Positions 34,816 to 45,429 of a stretch of 64,000 nucleotides of DNA are shown piece after piece (positions within the stretch are counted from its first letter, which is position 1; each line of letters begins with the position of its first letter). Under the pieces are notes generated by a model. That model did no database searches. It was not told the origin of the DNA and worked only from the letters and a program-made list of their open reading frames with translations. The position numbers and the translations under genes were made by a program. This DNA comes from Bretschneidera sinensis (taxonomy: Eukaryota; Streptophyta; Magnoliopsida; Brassicales; Akaniaceae). The stretch spans positions 75,046,001 through 75,110,000 of the forward strand of contig CM043698.1 of the NCBI GenBank assembly GCA_023935145.1, given 5' to 3'.

Positions 34816-37330
34816 GTGTAGCTAGAGAACAAGGAGCATTGTGGGGTACCGTCAAATCTAACAAAGTGCACGTTGGATATATGTGAGGAGCAACTTAAGA
34901 GCTATAGACAAGGGTTTTGACACCTATTAGCTAAGGTTAACTGATGGTCAAACTTGAGTCATACTAATGTCCTATATGTACTTTAATTTGATGGATTTTT
35001 TTTTTTTTTTTGAGTTTAGTCCTTCTAAGTTTAGTTTTAATATTATGTACTTTGGTGTTAGGTTGATGTATTGTTAGAAGTAGATTTTTTGTTGTTGTGT
35101 TGATGTATTAAATGGTTCCAAAACACTTTAATTTGGTTTATGTTTTGTAATATAATTAGAATTGTGGTTGTTTTTCATTTAATTGCATCTATATTTTCAG
35201 TGGAAATTGTTGATGCAAAATTATTTGGCAAGCTAGACTAGATCACATTGAGTTTGAAATAAATAAATGGTTTGAATAGTGACAACATGTTAGGCTTACT
35301 CACTAGTTTTATTATTGCCTACGTGCGAACTTTGTCTAGCTAATAAAACAACTAAGAACCATTTGATACAAAACCTAGAACTAAGATCTCATTTTTAGTA
35401 ATTCATTTGGATTTTAAGAAAAGAGTTGTTTGTTCTTTAGAAATTTCACCACAAAACGTTGTCGTAGAGATATAGGATAGGACACTGTTATAAACGGTTA
35501 AGTTATTGGAACAATCTATCTCTATTGAGATTCCTGGTTAATTGCTGCCTGTGTTCTTAACCATGTACCTTTTCTATCAGTTACTTCTATTTAATTGATT
35601 GTAAATAGGTCTAACATCTGCTCTAAGTCGATTGATGACTTTGGGGTCAATTGTTTGTGTTCATGGCCATTCTCATAAGTATGGGAAGTTGGGGTCAAAA
35701 CATAGAGGTGTTTCTTTAGTAGTTACCGAGAATACTCTAAAGGGATGTCTTTATTAAAAGGAAACTAGAAGTTTGACTGAAGTTGATAGAAACAATGTCC
35801 TAAAATCGATTTTGCCTCAAATATGGTTAGATCAATAAGTTTATTTTTGCTTTAGAATCATAGTTGTATGGAAGCAACTGGAAAAAAAAATGGTTATTTA
35901 TCTTTGATGTGAGCTTAAGAGATAAGTTTTTGAGATCATCCCTAGAAAAGAAAATGGATTAAAAATAGTAGAGAAAAATATAGGAGTTTAGAGAAAACTA
36001 ACCATGTTTGGGACTTGGTCAAACTCTTAGCTATTGCAGAGTAAATGAGAACAAATGAGTTCTCAAGATCCCCAGAAAAGCAAAAATTAGTTTAATTGAG
36101 AGGTTAAAGGAATATTTATTGGTGAAAGACTATATTCTATAAAAGGGTGTAGCTTGCGAGGTTTACCTCTATTCTCCCCATTCTAGTAATCATCACAAGT
36201 CAGGGCTTATAAAAGGACTAGATTGACATTAAGCTTACATTTCTCAATGGAGAACTAGATGACTAAATCTACATGAAACTAACTAGAGTTTTTCTGTTAG
36301 AAGACCAATAGTGCAAAGTATGCTAGCTCCATTGTTTTTGTATATGGCATGAAGTATTCATCCAAATAGTGATATTTCATATTTCATCAAAATATGAAAA
36401 CTTATGAGTTTGCATGATCGATGAGAATCATTGTATGTATGTAAAAGGTCCAAGGATAAATTTGGAAATTTATCGTTCTATATTGATAATTTATTGGCTA
36501 GAAAGATAAAGAGGTTGTCACCATTTAAGAATGGTTGTTTTTTCAATTTTAAAATGAAGGATTTGGGAAAAACTAATTATGTATTTGATTTGAAGATCTA
36601 TAGAGATCATTCACGAAATCTCTTAGCATTATCACAAAAGCCTTACACTAAGAAATTTTTTAAAAAGTTCAGTCTACATAATAGCAATCCCGTAGACATC
36701 TTATATCTAAAGACGAATGCCTAAACCTTGAATTATGTCTGAAACTCCATAAAAGAAGAAAGAAATTAGAAGGGCTTCAAACTTCAGCACTAGTGAAAGC
36801 CTATTGTATGCTAGAGATACACTATGTCTGATATTTGCTAAGCCTTGGAGCTAATTGATAGTCGTAAATGGGAAGAAGTATTAGATAATGGTAAATAAGG
36901 ATTCACATATACCTATGAGCATTGGGAATGACTAGCCATGGAGGCTGAGATCATAGCTTGTTTTGCTATAGTGCAAAATGTAGTATAACTTGAGAGGTTC
37001 TTTGAAAACCTAGCAGTTGTCACTAATGTCTTGGAACTAGTGACAGTCAACTTTGATAGTCAGTTGATATTGCTTATATATGGGATCCTTAATATCTTGG
37101 TGGGACCAAATATATTAATTATAAGAATAACTTACATTGGAGACTGTGTGGATCAAAAGTAAGTGGTCTAACAGTACATATTTGTGCATTAGACAACTGA
37201 GTTAAATTTATCCCTAGAGGTATAGTTTTGCCTTACATTAAAATCTCTAATTATGCCAATTAGTTAAATAAAAATTGATGTACCAATATATTAATGAATT
37301 TAGTGTTCATTCCATATGTTTTAGACATGT
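34816..37330 (+). pseudogene. pol: Copia-C pol remnants
   Basis: Only islands survive: LARLDHIE-type pre-integrase near 35,230, an RT piece at 36,431-36,721 (LSFYIDNLLARK..., where YVDD has become YIDN; MKDLGKTNYVFDLKIYRDHSRNLLALSQKPYTKKFFKKFS), and RNase H-like 'AMEAEIIACF' near 36,940. Many stops and length changes separate them. The total pol length is shorter than normal, so deletions have occurred. Confidence 0.7.
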
Positions 37331-38449
37331 AGGATGTCTTATACATATTGATACTGGCACAAACACACACATACACACATTAAAGTATGTCACCAGGAAA
37401 AGGTCGGTTCTCTCACATGAGCGATCGCCTCAAGTGCTGAGATAGTGAGCTAAGATGAGACTTGGTATATTATTTTGATTCTATTGAAAGCGAGACAAAC
37501 ATATAGTGAATGTGATGAATTCATAAACAATGTAGCTGATTAAAATTCGCCTTGACTAGAGTCAAGATGAGGTCTTGAGCCAAAACTTAAAAAACTTAAA
37601 CCGATCATGATCATCCCACCATCATAGAAAACTAGATTGGAAGCCGGATGCGAGTACTTATTAAGGTGCTCAAAAGAGTGAGCTAATAAAGAACTCGAGC
37701 TAGGTGCATGAGAGCATGAAGATGTAGATTGTGACTAGGCTAAGATCCGTATAGTGGTATACAATTTAAAAATACATACACTCTTATCAAGAAAGAGCAA
37801 ACCATTATAGCATATATTTCATACTACATGTGCTTAGTACGACCTTAAAGGGAAGTGAGTGAGTGAATCCTTGTGTCCTCACTGTGTGAGACCCAGAGGC
37901 TTATATAAATTAAAAGCCTTAGCTAGTGCCTTATGTGACTTTCGACTATGTTCTTGAAGGGATAGACTGATGTTTGCTACTTTAGCATGTTTTCGACGAT
38001 AATGAAATAATTAGCCTTATGGGACATGCCTAGTAAAGCATTTAATCTGAAACAGAGAGATATTAGTGTGGAAGGAAGATTGTTTTTTGTTTACATCCAC
38101 CACATGTATTCACAGGTCGACCAATTATGTCGCTTTGTTGAAGCTTGGACATAATTGTGGATACATGGTGAGGAAAGTAAAGTCTAGCATAGCTTTTGAC
38201 GGATTACGTATGCTATGACTGATGTAATAAATTAAGTCTAGGGCATAATGAGACATTTTTCTAATTTATTTTATTTATTTAGGGTTGAAGTCATTGTGTA
38301 TCATAGTAGTGAGCTCCCAAGTGTAGGTGCAGTCGCAGGTCGCACGACTCATTTGCCAGTATGAAGTTCTCCAAAGGAAATTAAATGTTGAGGCTCTCTC
38401 TATCTTTATCTGTTGGGAGATATTGAGTCCATCATATGTGAGTGTGAGA
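37331..38449 (+). other. 3' non-coding region of Copia-C
   Basis: About 1.1 kb between the last RNase H-like remnant and the 3' LTR. It has no coding motif. The purine-rich AGTGTGAGA at 38,441-38,449 abuts the LTR start and is the likely polypurine tract. Confidence 0.5.
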
Positions 38450-38871
38450 TGAGGAAATAAGAGCCGGGTTGGGGACCCATGATGGACAACTGACCTGTCC
38501 GTTTAAATTTAAACCAAGAGGCATGTATGGAACGATGCAACTCTTGGTTGAAACTAAGCAACCTTGGTTAATTTTAACGACCCATAACTATCATTTAACT
38601 TGCAGTATATATATGTGGAATGACATGAAAGAAAAAGCTTTTGGAAAATTCATTCTAGAGAGATAGAGACTTTAGAGAGGAAAGTCTATCTTCTTCTTTA
38701 GAGATAACAAAAGGATATTGGGTGGTGAAAACAATTGTGTTTTCCAATTCTGTGATTACACACACGACCCTGACGAGATTGAAGATAGAAGACGAGGAAT
38801 CCAAGATATTAGAAAATTTCGAGTCGAAACAGTATGTACATGTTAATCCGCTACGTAACACTCTTTTAACA
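38450..38871 (+). repeat. 3' LTR of Copia-C
   Basis: Starts TGAGGAAATAAG and ends ACTCTTTTAACA, colinear with the 5' LTR with about 60 differences by eye. It is followed directly by the AGTGT target copy. Confidence 0.88.
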
Positions 38872-39420
38872 AGTGTAAAAGGGAACACAATTTGTATCTC
38901 TCTATACTTCTTGCTTTTGTTTTTTCATCTAAATCTCAATTTATATCAAAGATTTTTTAAATCAATTTTGAGATTAAGAACACTGTTGGGATAATGGTTG
39001 AAAAAAAAAGAGTTTTTTTAGATAAAAAATCTATTGTTGCAATGGAATTTGATACCTTGCATGTACAATGACTGGGACCCCCGTCATGTAGGTATCAACA
39101 TTAAATCCATGAAATCTACCACCCTCGTGATTCCGTGACTTGGTTGTGGAGCAGATTCGAGGAAGAATATGCATTGATTAGCTACGATCCAAGCCAAAAA
39201 ATTCTAAACTTTCTGATATCAACTTGACTAATTTGAGATATATAGAATACCATGCTTTATAAGAAAGTGAAAACAAAATAATATTGGTTTGGGGTTTTGT
39301 TGGAGGACCAAGTGCTGAAATTTCTGTCCTAGCTTTTGTTTGGCTTTGATCTAATGAGGAACAAAGAAAGAGAAAGCAAGATGGGAAAACAGATGATGTA
39401 GGAATTGAAATTGGAAGTTT
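38872..39420 (+). repeat. Tandem segmental duplication, copy 1 right part
   Basis: Continues the unit begun at 30,633. The clearest match is 39,205-39,420 against 41,538-41,745 (TTTCATAAGAAAGTGAAAAC-type phrase, CCAAGTGCTGAAATTTCTGT, GGCTTTGATCTAAT in both). Spacing between matched anchors is 332 and 330 bases in the two copies, so the unit is colinear. No coding motif was recognised. Confidence 0.8.
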
Positions 39421-39903
39421 TTGTATGATAAATTGACTAATGCCACAAATTAGTAACTTTTTTGAGGAGTGGGGGGAAGGTATGCAGCTTCAGCTGAGGT
39501 GCACATATTCAATAGTCATAAGGAACAAAAGGCAGCATGCAGCATACAGCTGTGGTCCACATATAGTAATGGAACCAAATGTCATGGTCTCAATCTAAAT
39601 CTATATTGAAGGACGACTTGTTTTTCTCTCAGTTTTGATTTTTAAAACTGTGGTTGAAAGAGATTTTGGGGGAAAAGATAAGAGTTGAACAGAGAGAGGG
39701 CTTGATTGGGTAGCTGTCACTGTTGGGCCCAATATTCTATATGGTTTTATTGTGAAAATAGTTTATTCGACACAAATTCAATATTTTAAAAACATATTTT
39801 CAGCTTTTGAAATTTTAAAAATAAATTTTACGGCTAATTTTTCGTTTCTTAAAAAAATTGAAATTGTTTCTTTATAATCTCTACCAAGTGGTTTCTAAAT
39901 AAC
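39421..39903. other. Unassigned DNA left of the hAT element
   Basis: About 480 bases of ordinary sequence with some AG-rich stretches and no gene or repeat that I recognise. Confidence 0.45.
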
Positions 39904-39911
39904 ATCTAGAG

Positions 39912-41021
39912 CAATGTTTTAAAAAACAAAGTCTGGGCGCGCCCAAGGGCGAAACGGGGCTAAAAAGCCCCGAGGCGTAAAAGTTGGGGCGAAAGTGTCC
40001 CTGGGCGTGCGTTTTTCAGGTTGGGGCGTTCGCCCAGACCCGGGGCGTACGCCTTTTACGCTCCGGGCGTCTGGGCGAGTGCCCAGTGCAACAAAAAAAA
40101 TTAGATCTTCTATATATATATATTTGTTAGCAACATATTATTCACCAAACACTTGGTCTAGTGGTAAAACCATATGTTGCCATGTTTTTTACCTGGGTTC
40201 GATTCCCCACTGGTTCATGCGTTGAAGCTTTTTTTGTTTTTTTTTTTCCACTCCTTTCGCTGCTGCCTTTGAACTTTGAAGTCTTCTTTTCTTTTCTTTT
40301 TTCCCCTCCTTCCTTTCTGCTGTTGCCTTTTTTTTTTTCCTCTCATCTGTTTTCACTTTCTACTATTTCTTTTATTTTTTTCCTTCTTTGTTTCCACTTA
40401 GCAAATTCATTAAATATGCTCCATATTATATACTCTACATTTCATTAATATCATTTTATAACATCATTAGGATTGCATTATCTATTTTATCTAATTTGTT
40501 ACTTTTAATAGATTTATATATGTGAATTTTTTATATCAATGTAAGTGTATAAACACTAATCAGTAAACATTTGACACTTAACATTGTGTTATTTTTATAT
40601 TTGATGGAATTTGGAGCGTGTTTGTGTCTTATGATGAATAGATTAGTCAATTTAAAAATTAGAATTTGGTTTTTGAAGTGTAATTTTTTATTTATTGATG
40701 AAAGATGAAATGTATGTGAATTTGTTATATTATTGTAAGTGTGTAAACAACAACCACTTAATATTGTGTTTGTGATGTTAACGTGTGTTTTTGAAATATT
40801 TTGATAAATATTCACTCGTAAGTCTTAAGTTAGTAAAGTTTATTGATAATTAATTAATTTTTATTATTTTAATTTTTTAGTATTTTTATAATTTAATTAA
40901 TATTATTTTATTCAAAACGCCCCAACGTTTCAAAAGGCTTACGCCCCAACGCCTCGGGGTTTACACCTCGCCTTATTGAGGCAAAACGCCTCGCCCAACG
41001 CCTTCGCCTCTGAAAACACTG
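39912..41021. mobile_element. Non-autonomous hAT element with GC-rich ends
   Basis: Left end CAATGTTTTAAAA and the complement of the right end, CAGTGTTTTCAGA, are hAT-type termini. ATCTAGAG is duplicated exactly at 39,904-39,911 and 41,022-41,029, the 8-base duplication typical of hAT. The first 170 and last 105 bases are rich in CGCCC/GGGCG and AGGCGT/ACGCC motifs in inverted orientation (subterminal repeats), strikingly GC-rich against an AT-rich interior. No transposase is encoded in the 1,110 bp. The interior has a tRNA-like sequence and pyrimidine-rich tracts. Confidence 0.92.
40144..40220 (+). repeat. tRNA-Gly-like sequence inside the hAT element (SINE head or tRNA relic)
   Basis: A box TGGTCTAGTGG (40,154-40,164) and B box GGTTCGATTCC (40,196-40,206) have tRNA spacing, and TTGCCAT between them resembles the GCC anticodon loop of glycine tRNA. 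Outer arms ACCA and TGGT could pair. The D-arm and anticodon-stem regions do not pair well, so it is not a working tRNA. The following T-rich tract may be the tail of an inserted SINE. Confidence 0.6.
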
Positions 41022-41096
41022 ATCTAGAGGTAAAACTACAAATATTGAAGTTTGAGCACATTGGTACACATACTTTACCCATTTTTTAAAAAAAAA

Positions 41097-41745
41097 TGCT
41101 CAACCTAATTTCCGCTTCTCACTCCACACCAATTATTGGTTAAGATTGAGAATATTTCATTGCAAGTCGAATTTAGGTAAACTCAGTCCAATTTGTGCAC
41201 ATTCACTGTGTAAATGGGAACTCGATTTGTATCTCATTATACTCTTTTTTTTCCTATTAGTTGTGGAGGTTTGCACTCGGTGTGACACATAATGTTTGCA
41301 TCAAGTGAAAACTTCACTGATAATTTTAGGCAACTTAATTGGTAATGTCTATGCAAACACAATTAAAAAAAAACCCTAACATTACCGACGAAACTCTCTA
41401 AAAATTATCAGTAAAGTTTTCACCGGATACAAACATGACGTGTCATATCGAGTGTAGAAAAGAATTTTCTGTGTAGAGTGGAGTCAAGGAAGGGAGTGTA
41501 ACATATATATTGATTAGATATGATTCGAGCCCAAAAATTATAAACTTCAAGATCAACTTCACTAATTTTAGATATATACCACGTTTCATAAGAAAGTGAA
41601 AACAAAGTAGTATTGTTTAGGGTTTTGTTGGCGAACCAAGTGCTGAAATTTCTGTCATAGGTTTTGCTTGGCTTTGATCTAATAAGGAACAAAGGAAGAG
41701 AAATCAAGAAGGGAAAACAAATGATGAAGGAACAAGAAGTTTATT
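41097..41745 (+). repeat. Tandem segmental duplication, copy 2 (uninterrupted)
   Basis: Matches copy 1 on both sides of Copia-C. At the place where Copia-C sits in copy 1, this copy reads through CACATTCACTGTGTAAATGG without any insert, which makes it a natural empty site. It lies just right of the hAT element. No gene motif was found in it. Confidence 0.8.
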
Positions 41746-41860
41746 AATAAGCAACCAGAAGTTTAACTGAAGTTGATAGAAACAATGTCCTAAAATCAAT
41801 TTTTCCTTAAATACAGTTAGATCAATAAGTTTCTTTTCACTTTATGAGATGAAAGATCCT
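41746..41860 (+). repeat. Short scrap of copia internal sequence
   Basis: The stretch containing GAAGTTTAACTGAAGTTGAT and AACAATGTCCTAAAATC closely matches 35,763-35,850 inside Copia-C. It stands alone directly after the segmental duplication, with no LTR nearby. It is either a fragment from a related element or the product of a repair event. Confidence 0.7.
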
Positions 41861-41879
41861 GCTCATGTTAGCGCATCCA

Positions 41880-43105
41880 ATAAATAAGAGGAGGTTAACC
41901 TTATCAACCTAGTGGGATACCTAAAGTAATCAACATCCCCTGCTAGATACCTAATAGTTGAGCCTTGAAATTCTCACGCTGATCAAGACCCAAGGCAAAA
42001 CCTTCTATCCACCTCCCTGAATTATCCCGAAACAGGCCTCCACAAGAAGATAATCCAGATGCAGGATCCCAACTACTATCAGTGTTAATCTTTATCTTTC
42101 CTTCAGAAGGGGGAGACCAACAAACCTGTCTCATAACAGAGACTCGATCCCGGGAAGTATCCTCTCTAAAAACCAACCTCATATCTCTCTCTAAATTAGA
42201 TATTTCAAACTGTAAATAAAGAAAACTCAAAAATTGGCTTGTTATAACTTTTTTGTTCCTGGTAGTCCAACAAACCCAGAATCTAGCTAGAAAACTAAAC
42301 ACGCGCTTGTCATTCCCCCATACATTCTTCTTATAAAAAATGTTTCATAAAACCCATTCAACTAAACTAACAGAAAATAATATAAAATGGAGGTTAGGAG
42401 GAATAACAACTTTCCAAACGTGGGAGGACAACTCACACTCTCGAAGAATATGTAGAACTGATTCATCTTATGAGGACATTTCAATCTCCAAAGCTAGGTT
42501 CACGACTCATTTACAACCAATGAAGACCGATTATTGAGTAACAAAGAATAAACTGATCGAGTATTAAACTTACCATTCAAGGCCGGCCCCAAAACAAATT
42601 TGTCCTCCATAACACTGTTGAAAGGAATATGATCATCCAAGATCAGTATGACGGCCTTCGGAGAGAGGAAGGAATTAATATTGTGGAAAACCCAACACTT
42701 ATCATCTTCAATAATATCTACAACCAAAGATTCTCCTCACCAGCAGCAATAACGACTCTATCCAAGTCTTTTAAAGCAAAGGAACCCACCCATCGATCAT
42801 TCCACAGGGAAGTAGAGAGATTGTTACCAACATGGACAACTAACCCCTTCTTAAGACAATGAACTAACTTGAGAATGCTACGCCAAACATGCGAGGCAAT
42901 AGAAGGTGTGGAGACCAAAAGAAAATGATCATCCTTAAGATACTTCAAATCGATAGCTTGGACCCAGACGGAATTATCTCCAGATAGAATTTTCTAGGCC
43001 AGCTTTGCCAACAACGCATCATTAGCTTCTCTTGTCTTCTTGATACTAAGACCACCTGGCCTTTAGGTTGACAGACAGTGTCCCAGTTAACCAAGTGGAT
43101 CTTCC
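41880..43105 (-). pseudogene. LINE 3' fragment: RT end, zinc-binding region and RNase H
   Basis: Read on the minus strand from 43,105: VNWDTVCQPK (RT C-terminus), then DALLAKLA*KILSGDNSVWVQA and SHVWRSILK...VHVGNNLSTSLWNDRWV, the typical plant LINE stretch. The zf-RVT-like zone FNTRSVYSLLL follows, then RNase H starting KIKINTDSSWDPASG (about 42,095), with CGGLFRDNSGRWIEGFALG. One frameshift near 43,060, one stop near 42,997 and later breaks inactivate it. Endonuclease and the main RT are missing, as in 5'-truncated LINEs. It abuts a copia LTR at 43,113. Confidence 0.85.
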
Positions 43106-43112
43106 TAGTGTC

Positions 43113-43386
43113 TGATAGAGAAACATATTAGCATATTTTCATCCTTGTTTTAAGGCTTACTTTAGGCCATGTTTTCATCCATGTTTTAAGGATTACTTTA
43201 GGCCATGTTTTTATCCTTGTTTTAAGGATCACTTTAGGCCATGTTTTCATCCATGTTTTAAGGATGGCATTTTTCCTTTAACAACCTATATATACCCTTA
43301 ATTTTATAGAAGAAATCAAGCAAGCATTTGTACAACTCTTTACTCTCTTCAATTCTCACTTCTCTTCACTCTCTTCAATTCTCACA
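43113..43386 (+). repeat. Copia LTR (5') of a truncated element
   Basis: Starts TGATAGAGAAAC and ends CTTCAATTCTCACA, directly before a primer site. A TATA box CTATATATACCC is at about 43,287. At 274 bp it is a short LTR. No matching 3' LTR is in the window. Confidence 0.75.
43136..43268 (+). repeat. 36-bp tandem repeat inside the copia LTR
   Basis: Units starting at 43,136, 43,172, 43,208 and 43,244, each reading TTTTCATCC(A/T)TGTTTTAAGG then ACTTTAGGCCATG. The last unit is partial. Units differ by one to four bases. The array sits upstream of the TATA box, in the U3 region where enhancer-like repeats are often found. Confidence 0.95.
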
Positions 43387-43398
43387 TGGTATCAGAGC
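43387..43398 (+). promoter_or_regulatory. Primer-binding site of the truncated copia element
   Basis: TGGTATCAGAGC directly abuts the LTR end; initiator tRNA-Met type. Confidence 0.93.
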
Positions 43399-43483
43399 GC
43401 TCAAGCCACCAAGCTTAAAAACCGATCCTCATATCTTCCTTATATCTCCCTCTCACTTTTTTTTTCTCTTCTCTTTCCCTACA

Positions 43484-43780
43484 ATGTCATCTCCAATCAA
43501 CTCATCAGATTCATCAAACTCCTCAATCTCCGAAACATCGGTTGTTGTATCAACTGGTACCAACCCTTCCATACAAATCAACAATCTAATCTCTATCAAT
43601 ACTGCATCCCAAATCCCATTCAAGCTATCTGGAGGTGGTAATTATGCCTCTTGGAGATCTTAATTCTCTAATTTACTGTTTGGTTGTGATTTTCTAGGCT
43701 ATGTCAATGGCACACATACCTGTCCTGCATCCACCATCAACATAACTGGAGGAACTGAGTCTGTTCCGAACCCAGATCAC
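43484..43780 (+). pseudogene. gag: Copia gag fragment, cut short
   Basis: ATG at 43,484 gives a Ser-rich start (MSSPINSSDSSNSS), then IPFKLSGGGNYASW, the conserved gag opening 'L.GGNNYASWR'. A TAA follows at about 43,662, then FGCDFLGYVNGTHTCPAS continues in frame. The similarity ends near NPDHKKW (about 43,775), where the sequence changes into a gypsy integrase. Everything downstream in a normal copia element is missing. Confidence 0.85.
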
Positions 43781-43829
43781 AAGAAGTGGCTGAGTCTTTT
43801 TAGAATTTGTGTTGGGCTTGCCCCATACC
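43781..43829 (+). pseudogene. pol: Ty3/gypsy integrase fragment, left part (split by Gypsy-B)
   Basis: FVLGLPHT is readable up to the ATACC target site. Skipping Gypsy-B, the reading continues at 55,673 as QLGLDSIWL then (V)VDRFSKMAHF, the usual gypsy integrase core. Its left edge is fused to copia gag near 43,780. Confidence 0.8.
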
Positions 43830-45168
43830 TGATAGATACTTAAATATTCATATTTAAGCCCCCTTATTTACACTTGTTAGGTCCTTTATTATGTTAATTT
43901 GGTCTCTTTTACTCCATTTGTGTGTTTTACATGTTTTTATAGGGTCTTGGAGAAAGAGAAGCAGTTTTGGCACTTTAAAGAAGAAATCTAGAAGCCTTGG
44001 AGCACTCTCTGGATAAAGTGCGATCGAGCGCACTATGCACTGCGATCGAGCGCACATACGATTGTGCGCACGCTTGAAGGATCAAGCGCACACTGTGATC
44101 GAGCGCAAGGACACATGCGATCGAGCGCACATGTACGGGCGTGAACAGTAAACTGCAGAACCCTATTTTGGAAAGTATAGGATTTTTCGTTTTAGGAAGG
44201 TTTAGGAACTCATGGGTCTCTTAGGACTTCTCAAGGACCTATAAATACACTTGTAACTCACACACAAAACAACACCTTAGATAGAAAACACTTCTCTCTT
44301 TTCTTTTACTTGGAGTTGAGGGCTTGGGAGAGAATTGACGCCTCTTCTCTCGGGTTTATTCTTCTCCTTTATGTTTAGTTTATTTGTAATGATTACTTCA
44401 GTTAGTATGTGTAACTAACTCTCTTATAGGGCTCAATTGAAGCCCTAGTTATGCATTCCCATATTTTTATTCATTGATTAAATCTTTGCCGATAAGCTTA
44501 TTATGTTACTTAACTTGATTAACACCTGTGCTTATTTAAATTCCTCATATGTATGTGTAAGGCCAACGTATGCATGTGGTATGGATGGGTTAGTTAGATC
44601 AATTTGGATGACCGAGTCCTGGGTCTAACATTAGTAACAAGGGATACCTTATCCGGGTACCCGGGTTAATCAACATGGGAAACCGAGAGTAGATACCATG
44701 TCCTAGGTCTCATGTGATTGTCGATTTCCACAGTACTTATGTTTTCTTAAGGAACAACTCAAGCAGATACCATGCTGAATCCCTTAAAGAAGAAAAGAGT
44801 TAGAGTAGATACCATGCCTAACTCGTTGCTTAGGGAAATCAATAGCTTAAGGAGTAGATACCATGCCCTTAGGTTGGCAACCAGTAGGTATACATAATAA
44901 AGCTAGTGCACTGATACCTTATACACATTGGGAATGTATGATTAGTGGTGGATATCAAAGCCCTATGTCTTTATTATTATCAAATCACCTTCCAACAAAT
45001 ATTTATCTCTTTTTACTTTTGAGAAACTAATTCTAAAAAGCAACTTTACCAATCCCTGTGGAGATGACCTTGCTTTCGCACACTAGACTACATTGATGAC
45101 CTTGTGCACTTGCAAGTATAACTAGTACGATCATTCACCTATTTATTTAGGTAGATAAACGCATAACA
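43830..45168 (+). repeat. 5' LTR of Gypsy-B
   Basis: Starts TGATAGATACTTAAAT and ends GATAAACGCATAACA. It includes a cluster of GCGATCGAGCGCA motifs (44,019-44,128), a TATA box TATAAATA at 44,240-44,247 and several repeats of AGTAGATACCATGC near 44,690-44,870. It is near-identical to 54,329-55,667. Confidence 0.95.
44240..44247 (+). promoter_or_regulatory. TATA box of the Gypsy-B 5' LTR
   Basis: TATAAATA, in the same context (GACCTATAAATACACTTGTAA) in all three LTRs of this family here (also 52,929 and 54,739). Transcription probably starts about 30 bases downstream. Confidence 0.75.
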
Positions 45169-45174
45169 AGTTTT

Positions 45175-45192
45175 TGGCGCCGTTGCCGGGGA
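45175..45192 (+). promoter_or_regulatory. Primer-binding site of Gypsy-B
   Basis: TGGCGCCGTTGCCGGGGA, six bases after the 5' LTR. This site is typical of Athila/Tat-type plant gypsy elements and is usually matched to an aspartate tRNA. Confidence 0.9.
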
Positions 45193-45429
45193 TTGCGCTA
45201 AAAGTTCTTTTTAGGATTACTTTCGTTTTATCATTGTTATTATTTTATTTTTACCATCTTTTCTAAACTTAATCAAGTTGTTTTCTGTTTCAGGCACGAA
45301 ACCCTAAAATCACACTTTCTGTGATACGTGCGATCGATCGCAACCTCCTGTGCGATCCAGCGCATTTAGGGCAGAAAGTATCTGAGCAGCAGAGTTGAAC
45401 TGCTGCACTGAAGCTGTTTCTTCTGATTT

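Larger units (their letters stand above)
30749..38871 (+). mobile_element. Copia-C: complete but very old Ty1/copia retrotransposon
   Basis: Paired LTRs (30,749-31,164 and 38,450-38,871) end in TTTTAACA, a methionine-tRNA primer site follows the first, and AGTGT is duplicated exactly outside (30,744-30,748 and 38,872-38,876). The element spans 8,123 bp with a long leader, a recognisable gag with an intact zinc knuckle, and scattered pol remnants. LTR divergence is about 15% by eye, several times that of Gypsy-B. A paralogous uninterrupted copy of the target region exists at about 41.2 kb. Confidence 0.92.

Noticed and set aside
40144..40220. Functional tRNA-Gly gene
   Set aside because: The boxes are good, but the D and anticodon stems do not pair and the acceptor arm is broken; annotated as tRNA-like only.
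40161..40448. Phe/Ser-rich open frame inside the hAT element
   Set aside because: It is produced by T- and CT-rich tracts, has no recognisable domain, and lies within a non-autonomous element.
44690..44880. CRISPR-like array from the repeated AGTAGATACCATGC phrase in gypsy LTRs
   Set aside because: Repeats are short, spacing is irregular, all three LTRs share the same 'spacers', and the DNA is a plant LTR.
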